The notes beneath the pieces are model-generated. The model saw nothing but the letters and a program-made list of their open reading frames with translations. It was not told the DNA's origin and did no database searches. Shown here piece by piece: positions 55,986 through 64,000 of a DNA stretch of 64,000 nt. Both the position numbers and the translations under genes were made by a program. Source of the stretch: Tetrapyrgos nigripes (lineage: Eukaryota > Basidiomycota > Agaricomycetes > Agaricales > Campanellaceae); assembly GCA_013368315.1 (NCBI GenBank), contig JAACJM010000033.1, positions 124,001 through 188,000 on the forward strand, written 5' to 3'. Numbering within the stretch: the stretch's first letter is position 1; the number at the start of each line of letters is the position of its first letter.

Positions 55986-56790
55986 CTGGTGAGGAACATG
56001 AAATCTAAATTGCTGAGGTTATGAAAGATATCCCACTATTAATCCTCCAATGCCATGTGTAGATCTGGCTGAATGAAAGTTTTATTGCAGACACACTGAT
56101 TGTGTCTTTGTTCTGGGTTGTAAGCCAATAAGATCTCACTAGTATTTTGATTTATATGCTGAAATTATTTTTTATAGCTATACCATAGAGCTCCAGAGCA
56201 CAGTGACTCTTCTTTATCAGCTCATTTCAAGTGTGATCAAAACTAGAAGCCTCACTAGTATTAGTCTTCTGGTGACACCCACTCTCTTTGCCATCCTCCT
56301 AATCACAGTGTACTATGTTGCATCGTAAATCCCATAAGTATTAATTGCACCGATTTATATTCAAAAAATTTAATGTTGTCAACTGCTTGCAGAAGCTGTG
56401 AGTTGGATTAACAGATTTGAAGACTTATCCAAGAATTCTAACTGCGTAGGTATGCAATTGGTCTTCTTGCGAGTCTGAATGGGCATCGACAACAAATTAC
56501 CACTGAAGTTCAAGGGAGTAGCATCCATTTTGCCCAGCCAAGTGAAATAATATCTTGTGAACACCATGAGTTGCATGATACAGGACTCAGGACAGTTTAA
56601 ACACTTACCACAGAATCAGATGCTTGTTAATATCCAGTATTTCATTTTATAGTCAAAAATTGTGGTTACTGGAATTTCGGGAGACTGGCTACAACAGAAA
56701 ATAAACTTCGATGGGCTGCTGCATTCCCAATATTTTTACCCTTATCTACTAAGTATTTACAGCTACTATTTCCTTTTTTTGACCCAAGAA
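55986..56790. other. Intergenic, no gene seen
   Basis: CpG-poor. 3' flank of the minus-strand pseudogene that follows. Confidence 0.4.
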
Positions 56791-58320
56791 TCATTGCTCA
56801 GTATACCCAGGGGGTAACTCTTCAGGAGCATTCAATCTTTCCATCAGCCACACACCACTGTCTGTGTGTATGATAGGTGCAGTCATTCTGTGATGATCTA
56901 ATTGCCCATCTTCCTGCCAAGCCTGAAGCTGCTCCTCCACAACAACAACTGACACTGCTGAAACTTCATGACCAAGGAATTTTCCGTATGAGATCTGTCT
57001 GCACCAGAACTAGATGCCGACAGTATACAGGGGCTGACGCTATCTACTAGGGAAAATTTTAGTGTTTTCATCCAAGAAATGGACTTTTGAAGCTTACCTG
57101 GTGGTCTTTTGGAACCCTTGGATGTTAACTGATACTTGTTTGCAGTGAAATCACGGGTGTTGCCTGCACTGGGACTATCATGGTAGGGAAAAGGAGTCAA
57201 AGGATTGGAAGCCATCAGAATGGAAACTCTCTGGTGTCTCCTGGATCTTCACCAAAATATGGCTGCCCCTATCAGAATCAGGATTGGTATACATGTGCCA
57301 AAAACTATCCCAACTATGGCTCCAGCATCGAGTCGTTTAGTGGTAGAACCTGGAGATGAGGTAGTAGTTGTTGATTGGGTTGGAACAACGCTGATGGATG
57401 TAGATGAAGTTGTCTCCAAGTCCAGATCAGTATTGACCACATTGACGAGGAAGTAGCCAAGCAGCAGGTCACTTTGTGGGCTGACATTGAAGACCGTAAG
57501 TAGTGTATGAGGTCCACTATCCAGCTTATCAGCTGTCCAAATAAGCTGATTCAAGAAATCTGAGCTCAATATAGGGACTTTGAAATCCACTGGATTGAGA
57601 TTATTGACTTGATAAAATCCATTGGCGAAAGGATCATTGAGCAATCCAAATAGCCCTGCAAACAGAGATACAGATGTACCTGAGACTGCTTTCCCAGCTT
57701 GCAGCACTTCTCCATCGAGTGGCACATAATCAGCCATACTCTCAAACATGATGTAGTCAACAAACCATCCCATCGTTCCTTTCCATCACATTAATCTGCA
57801 GTATATGTTCCCTGGGTTGAAATTTGCTGTCTTTGCCATTGATTGTCAAGCTGCCTTGAATCACATAAAAGAGATGGTTGTTGACGGGACCTTGGCCTTT
57901 GGCAGGGAAATATAACAAATTTTCCACTTCATCTGATCTGATGTCTATGCCATTGAGTGAGCAGGTAACCTGGGGATTTCCCTCTTGGGTATCATCAGGG
58001 TTAAACGACCCACTTGCATCTATGGAGCCATATACTCCAAGGAAGCCAGACCCTTAAGCAAGAAGCAATCAGGATTAGGAAGAAACATCTATGTCTGTAA
58101 AAATAGAGAAACTTGCCATTAAATGTAAAGCTTACGCTAACATTGCTACGCTAACATTGCTCCTAGCCTTATGCAGCGTTCTGTTGAATACAGGACCACT
58201 GGGTAATAATCCATTGGAAAGCTGCTCAGATACCATTGCGTTGAGTGTTAGGGGACTCCAATCGCCTTGATAGCTCAGTCTCGGATCACTATCATTGACC
58301 ATGCACCATACAGTGGACAT
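56791..58320 (-). pseudogene. Single-pass membrane protein with PPxY tail, broken
   Basis: Read on the minus strand it has the layout of a basidiomycete family: an exoplasmic beta-rich domain starting VNDSDPRLSYQGDW, continued by SFTFNG and GFLGVYGSIDASGSF, then YIMFESMADYVPLD, a Ser/Thr stalk, a membrane segment AIVGIVFGTCIPILILIGAA, a basic RRSRRH stretch, and a tail with IIHTDSGVW and ELPPGYTEQ (PPxY, a WW-domain ligand), ending at 56791. Intron 1 (58053-58116) is GC-AG (gcaagt...ttaag); another intron lies at 57047-57097. Defects: a 14-bp tandem duplication near 58131-58160 shifts the frame, one extra A near 57785, TGA at 57251-57249 after the membrane segment, and a further shift in the tail. 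ATG 58320 is the only plausible start and there is no signal peptide. Confidence 0.75.
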
Positions 58321-58453
58321 CAAACTGAGAGAGAGGGGGAACTGCAAAAGTTCATCACTGCAAGTCTGAATAACAAACTCTATAAGACCTTACCTTATGA
58401 AGCAGCAACTAATCAGTGTAGGGTGACCAGTCAATAGAGCTCACTGAGTAGAA

Positions 58454-58782
58454 TGTTGAGGAGAAAGCTTGTAGAGCTTAGATGTGAATTGCTTGAAGAG
58501 CAGATAGAACTAGATATTGTTCTATAGTAACTATGACATGACAGAGAGCTTTTATACTAGATAAAGAGCATATAATTACTAATATCTATATTGTCCATGG
58601 ACATACTTAGAGACTAAGAGAATACTGCCTTTGGCCATATTGCTATCTACAGAGATATCACTATATACCTAGAGATAAGAGTAATGTCTGGAGGACTAGC
58701 CATACTTATAACTACATAGAAATTTCATAATAACTCCATATAGAATCATAGTTACTATACATGGAAGGTATATAGTTCAACA
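58454..58782. repeat. Solo LTR-like element (329 bp), TGTTGA...TCAACA
   Basis: Six-base inverted ends typical of Ty1/copia LTRs, AT-rich interior. No target duplication seen. It lies just upstream of the membrane-protein pseudogene. Confidence 0.55.
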
Positions 58783-58959
58783 TTACCAGGTGTAATCAAC
58801 ACGGGGGTCTATCCAACCACACTATCGATAGAAGGACTTATGTATGTATTCAAGAAGGCACTGCCATTAGCAACCAACATAGTTTCTTTCTTTGGCTCTG
58901 TATGCATTCTTATAACATCAAATGCCTTCATCATTACCTACAGCTGTAAAGTGTCAAGA

Positions 58960-59235
58960 CTTTTCCACTTTGTCTTGGCTACTTATTCCACAAGAAGCTG
59001 CAAGTATGCAACACATACCTGTCATGAGTGGAGTTGGGGTAAGCCTGGATATCTTATCTTGTCTCTTTTTGGCAGGATTAAGCTAGGGTTAGGGCTTATG
59101 ATATCTTATCTCTGTATCATGTGACCACAGATATACCATATAAGGCAGGTGGAGGGAGGGGGGGTCTAGTGAGGTCATTAAAATTTTTTCTGAGTGGATG
59201 TAAAAAAAATTTTAGCCACCTCCCCCTTGCTGCAG
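58960..59235 (+). repeat. Unclassified repeat R, copy 3
   Basis: Matches 11490-11747 (TTGTCTTGG...TATTCCA, AGGGTTAGGGCTTATNATATC, ATCATGTGA, ATAYACYATATAAGG), then a G-rich arm (59144-59167), TTAAAATTTTTTCTGAG and CCACCTCCCCCTTG. The left end is not recognisable. Confidence 0.65.
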
Positions 59236-60340
59236 CCTCAGGCTGAAGTGCTCACTATATTAAGCTTCATATTCAGTCTATTTACAGTGGTACAAGTGCC
59301 TGCCACCTAATCAACTGAGATTGATCTATGTAGAACAGCTTCCTCTTCCCATTGTTCGTCCTCACAAACAACTCCCTGCCTCCCCTCCTCTTTCCTCCAT
59401 ACTTCAATTGCAAAATCAGACTGCAACCTTACTGGCCCTATGCCAGTGCCATTACTCTCAACAGTTTAACAAATTCATCTACACTCACTCTCAGAGAAGT
59501 CGTGAATTTGAAAAGATATCAGTACCTGAATATCTGTGATACTTGTGAGGAAGGCCATGTGTAGCAGTTGAGTGATGCACATACTAAACGAGATGGAATA
59601 AGTAGAACCGGGTGAGGCGAGAATGAGAGAAAATGTCGGAAAGCTTCCAGGAAGGGATTGAGGAAAATGAGGTGAAGGGGAGAGTGAAAGAGGGGTGGGG
59701 ACTGAGGTGTAGATTTGACGAAGGTTTGTGGCAACCAGTAGTGACAGGAATGTTGGTCAACAGAGAATACAGGGGGGATAGGGTAATAACATTGGTTGAT
59801 GGTCATCGAAAAAAAAAACAGATAAAGATATAAGACCAACTAGCAGGCTCAGGAAAACTAGCCATCCTAACCTCATTCATCTTCCTACCCTCTCAAAAGC
59901 TCTTTTGCCTACACTAAAAATGCACACGTTATCCAGAAGGAACAGCAGAACACTGGCTTGCAGACTTCAGTGGTAGCCTATCTTTGTGCTGGCAGGAAAT
60001 AACTAATAACTATGCTTTCCAATAACCAGTAGAAGTTTGTGAAGCTTGTAAGTGGGCAAGAGAATGAGACTTGTAGCAAGTTATTTGCAGAGGAATCTGC
60101 AGACGCAACTTGAAGACATGGCAGACTGAGCATCAGACATGACCTCAAGATGCATAAGATCCTGGATTCACAAAACAGGTTCTAAACAGCTTCAGTCCTT
60201 CTTCTGACAGCTACATATTGATGCATATTTGTGCTTTGACTAGAGGACTTGAAGAAGATGCAGCTTTGAAGCATGGGGGAGAAGGTTCAAGGGAGGCAGG
60301 GAGGTGAAAGAATGAAGCGCCTTGCACCTCACTCTCTCCT
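59236..60340. other. Intergenic, no certain gene
   Basis: An open frame at about 59321-59539 and another at 59633-59833 look coding-like but share no motif I know. CpG rises toward the right end. Confidence 0.35.
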
Positions 60341-60379
60341 CCATCACCTCTGTAAACCAGTCTCGTTCTTAATATCGGG

Positions 60380-61000
60380 CATGATACCATGGGAAAAAAC
60401 TTGGGGTCAGTATTCCGCAAGGGGGACCGAAAATTTTGTAACATTACACAATGTCGAAAAAATTTTTAACGACCTCCAGGCTGCGACCGACCGACCGACC
60501 ATACTTACCATATTTGGAAGGTTATTCTCACTGACTAATCACCGTCTTACCAAATTTGGCTAGCTCCTAGCGGATCAGATGCTGTTCAGATGAGCTACCT
60601 TCATCCGCGGATGATTGGTAGGTATACTTAAACGTTTTAAGAACATCTATTCACTGTGCTCAACCAATTTGAAGTACAGTACATGAAAATTATCGTAGTT
60701 CTGCGTCAGTTTGGCACATAGTAAGTTACAGTAAGGACAGTAAGTACAGCGGCAAGAGCATGAAAGTGCTTAGCCACTGAAATTTAATACACTATACCAG
60801 CCTTAAAACAGTCTAGACCAAGCCAAATTGAAGGTTTCCTTGGATTTATGACCAAAACCGAGCCACCTGCAAGATGTGGATGCCTCCGTTGGCAACTAAG
60901 ACATTTTAAGTGGCTCAAATGTCGCGCAAAACATAGGGTTCCAAAATTTTTTAGTGACCTGAGACTGTCGACTGACCGACCACCGGAGTGTACCGGTCCG
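60380..61000 (+). repeat. CpG-bearing relatives of repeat R
   Basis: Two stretches repeat the R layout: CAAGGGGGACCGAAAATTTTG...AAAAAATTTTTAACGACCTC near 60419-60477, and CATAGGGTTCCAAAATTTTT near 60930-60950. Each is followed within about 30 bp by repeats of GACCGACC. They still contain CG. Confidence 0.45.
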
Positions 61001-61142
61001 CAATCCCGAGTCCCTCTTGGTATTCCGATTACTATTTATAGTTATCAGTTTTTTTCAAGCACTCGCCGCAAGCTTTTTCTAACGCAGATCTCTTCCCCAT
61101 GGGAAAATGTCACCATATTTAGGTTATATGTCACGTGACCCG

Positions 61143-61171
61143 TCTTTCTCTCTCTCTCTCTCTCTCTCTCC
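61143..61171 (+). repeat. (CT)n microsatellite
   Basis: A run of CT dinucleotides directly before the palindromic MITE. Confidence 0.9.
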
Positions 61172-61172
61172 T

Positions 61173-61380
61173 CACCTTGGGTGGCATTGCATATTTCCAG
61201 AGATCTCTGTGCAAACTTAAATTTCTGATTTTTCACTGCTATTTTTGCTTCCCAGGTCTACTCCATATGGGACCGATTTGAGGCCGAACCGCCATATGGA
61301 GCAGCTCTGGTGCCGAGCATAAATTTGATATTTATGTTTGCCCAAAAATCTTTCCAAATATGCATTGCCGCCCAAGTTGT
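61173..61380 (-). mobile_element. Palindromic MITE (208 bp), complete copy
   Basis: Left CACCTTGGGTGGCATTGCAT and right, inverted, CAACTTGGGCGGCAATGCAT; inverted repeats of about 32 bp. A truncated copy in opposite orientation is at 20468. No ORF; target duplication unclear. Confidence 0.8.
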
Positions 61381-62847
61381 CTGCAGCCCGCTCGTATCAA
61401 GCTCGCACTCAAATTGGACTCTAACGTTTCTATTACTTGTAGACTAAACTATGTCAATGGCAATACAGATTTTAGCCTCCCACTTGGTCCTCAAGATGTA
61501 TTGATTTTTTAGTCTACTTTACAATGGACTAATCATCGCAGTAAGCCACTGCAGCGGTCAGTCGAAGGAGGTTCGAGGGACACGCAAGCCAAAGGATAGA
61601 GGTTAGTTCAAAGGTGGTTAAGAGCTGAGTAGGCGGTCTCGAGTGACTGGGGTAAGTCGTGTGTAATTAGAGAAAAGCTATCGTCTACATACAAACTGTT
61701 TCGTACTTATACTGCAACACTATACTAATGGAGTAAGTATCTACGAAGTAATCTTGTATGTATAACTGATAACACAAGCACTATAACCAATGAACTAGAG
61801 TAGATAGGTTGGTAATACGAACACTATAAAATCACAAGCATGAACCCATCCGCATAAGAAAACCAGGAACCCGGAGAGAAGTAAAGATGAGTAAAAAAAT
61901 ATTTCTAAGTCCATCTGTAGCGGTGGCCGCTGCAGCCACCTATGCGAACGCTGGTGATCATGATGCTAGCGCTTCTTCGAAAGTCTCGATTTCTAACAAT
62001 CATTTCCGAGTCCTCACATCTTGAAGTACTTACACTCAACCACTTGGCCCTTCCCCAATCCTCATCGGCATCCGAGTCCGTTTGTCGTCACTTGGCAACT
62101 GTCCTAACCAGTACTAACAAGAAGGTCGAATTCCGCATCCTAACCACGAGGTGCAAGGCAGTGTCTCGCCTCGAACGCAATAGGGATGAATGGATCCGAT
62201 CCAAGTGATTCAGGCCAAAAGTGAAAAAGCCACGAGAAAGGCGCTGGCGTTGGGGTTATTACCGATAGGGGATAGATCTTCTTACGCGCGAAGGATTATG
62301 CATTATCTCGGCGGTCTCTTTGGAGTCCGAGTCAAGCTCATATGTCCATCGGGCCCGGGCCCAACTAGAGAGTCTGAAATTCGACGACGGTCGAGTGAGT
62401 TTGATGCGAAGGAGAAACGCGGGTTGACAGGATGAAGAGCTGAAAAAGGTGTTATGAGAAGTGGCTTTGGGTGGTTGGACAGCAGGAGAAGAGGTGTATG
62501 TTATATGATATGATATGCCGCCCGTTCACTCGCCAGCCTGTACCCCTTATCCTGGATCCTTCACAGATCCACAGAGTCGTGTCGTTTGATGCCTCACATT
62601 GGCAGTCGCTCACATCGATATCGACTGTATCAAGAGTCTCTTCTGCACCATTACACTACTGAATTGACTACTAATACATCGCAAGTCCAGACTACTACTA
62701 GCTATGTACCGTTACTTAGAAAAGTTTGCAAATATTCAAGTATTAAGTACAATGGATTCGAGTTCAAGTTCACGTGCACATAGAGTCCGAGTCCACTCCA
62801 ATTCCCACTGGTAGCTTCAAGCCCTTTATATGAATGATATTAAGCCT
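61381..62847. other. CpG-normal region, no certain gene
   Basis: Open frames at 61942-62208 (ends NRDEWIRSK) and 62190-62435 overlap in different frames and could be exons or remnants of one gene, but no family is recognised. The right end is the 3' flank of the minus-strand gene. Confidence 0.35.
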
Positions 62848-63933
62848 TTACATCGACGTTTTAGCCTCCTCCTCCCCCTCCTTCCCTGTGGCCACAACTG
62901 CAATCTCCGCCAGAGGAATGGATATATTATCCGAAGCACCAGTAGTCGTATTCGTATTCGTTGTTCCACGTCCGCGTCCAAGTCGATTGCTGAACCGAAT
63001 AGCGGAGATGGTACCACTCCCACTCCCACTCCCACTCCTCGTACCAAACCTAAACCCAATACTGGTAGTTTCCCCCGGGCCCGTTTGCAGACTCTCAACG
63101 TTCTTTCCTAGTTTTGCGCGGACCATGATTAAGGTAGGTGCGACTCCCTGTAGGGGTTAAACATTTAGCGTTCAGTCACGGTCGTTAATGATTGTTATAC
63201 GTAGTGGGAAAATAGATATAGTAGGAGTCAGAAAGAAGGGAGAGAAGGAGTAAGAGACGTACGGCCATAAGAGCAGCGACAGGTAAAAAATCAAACGGAA
63301 TCGTAGATGGATTTCCCGCACTGTTTTCGATAGCGTTGGCTATCTGGAAGAGTGGGTAGAGCATTCCGGATTCGAGGCTAGATAGATCAGAGAATTGTGG
63401 AATGCATGAGCTGAACATTGAGCATTGACTCGGAACACCTACATAATCCTGCAGACTGATTGAACCAGCTTATCACTTGCATGAACACCATGGACATGAA
63501 TGCTTCGATGAATCCACCAGATGCGTCCGGCTATATCACGCGCGTGCCAATAGATGCTGAGATGTGAGGAGAAAGCGCAATTGACAAATGAGGGAAAGAG
63601 TCGAACGTACCAGTGAGCAGCGTCAGAATAACATTGATAGAAACACTTCCGACATAATATACAAAATTAGAGTTGTCCCCCAAATGATAAAGCTGCCCTC
63701 GCATTTTCTTGAGGCCGATAAAGTGCTTGATGTTAGTGGTGAGGCCTATAGCTAATTGAACGTTATTAGTACTTTACAATTATGACTGGATTGTTCGCAT
63801 ATGAAGACACTAGTCCCGGCCGTTACACATAGAGAAAGAGAAACTGATGCCTACCGTTCATGACGACTGAAACTATGGCCAAAGGGATGCCGATGCGTTT
63901 ATCGCAGCCCCAGATTGTATAGCAGCGATGGAT
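62848..63933 (-). CDS. Multi-span membrane protein, 3' part (5' end beyond window)
   Basis: Five exons fit in frame: 63933-63855, 63745-63611, 63530-63443, 63377-63263 and 63147-62848, with GT-AG introns of about 65-119 nt; a further intron runs to 64000 (GTGAGT at the edge), so the start lies outside. The protein reads RCYTIWGCDKRIGIPLAIV, then NFVYYVGSVSINVILTLLTA, GRIWWIHRSIHVHG, LESGMLYPLFQIANAI, FDFLPVAALMAGVAPTLIMV and RAKLGKNVESLQ, then a Gly/Ser/Thr-rich tail ending KTSM at TAA 62848. The GRIWWI, ESGxLYP and APTLIxVRxxLGK motifs are typical of a large basidiomycete family of predicted seven-span proteins (DUF6533/6534-like, from memory). Function is not established. It is intact and CpG-normal. 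Confidence 0.82.
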
Positions 63934-64000
63934 CTGTGATCAGTCAGGAAAGTCGATTATTTATAAGACTTGGATGAGAACAGAAGGAAAAAGTACTCAC

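Overview
The window is nuclear DNA of a filamentous basidiomycete, most likely a mushroom-forming Agaricomycete. The evidence is short introns (about 46-170 nt) with fungal splice sites, membrane-protein families I know only from basidiomycetes, an exon-per-repeat ankyrin gene, and a dense load of Ty3/gypsy, hAT, Tc1/mariner and PIF/Harbinger elements. No rRNA, tRNA, CRISPR or bacterial features were seen.

Layout. 1-7409: a young Ty3/gypsy chromovirus, cut at the left edge, with a pre-gag ORF, gag, a -1 frameshift into pol, a chromodomain integrase, an extra GW-rich ORF and a 3' LTR. 7410-13200: CpG-poor decayed DNA with a SNF1/AMPK-like pseudogene, a MITE, an unclassified repeat and a hAT fragment. 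13916-16599 (-): an apparently intact gene for a multi-membrane-span protein with C-terminal ankyrin repeats, one repeat per 99-nt exon. 17905-20452 and 25221-29552: two diverged copies of one segment (A and B). 21055-23594: a PIF/Harbinger element with transposase and Myb/SANT genes. 23602-25220: a Tc1/mariner relic with very long inverted repeats. 29553-39726: a second gypsy element with full LTRs and a long ORF after integrase. 39727-60300: a deeply CpG-depleted graveyard (second and third SNF1-like copies, an old relative of the first chromovirus, a hAT pseudogene, solo LTRs, MITEs, a broken single-pass membrane-protein gene). 60300-64000: CpG-normal DNA ending in the 3' exons of a multi-span membrane-protein gene that runs off the right edge (-).

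The unifying signal is CpG loss. Nearly every difference between the two LTRs of the 29.5-39.7 kb element is CG versus TG or CA. Copies A and B differ in the same way. Eleven premature stops in the transposon reading frames are all TGA, and at several of them homologues carry Arg (CGA). This is what CpG methylation with deamination, or a RIP-like process aimed at CpG, would leave. CpG-rich insertions (26896-28318, 29553-39726) sit inside CpG-poor DNA, so the region has datable layers.

The best candidates for new biology are the GW/WG-repeat ORF of the chromovirus (a possible Argonaute hook), its apparent self-priming signal, the abrupt CpG boundary inside the ankyrin gene, the post-integrase ORF of the second gypsy element, and a G-tract/AT-tract hairpin repeat that carries a target duplication but fits no class I know.
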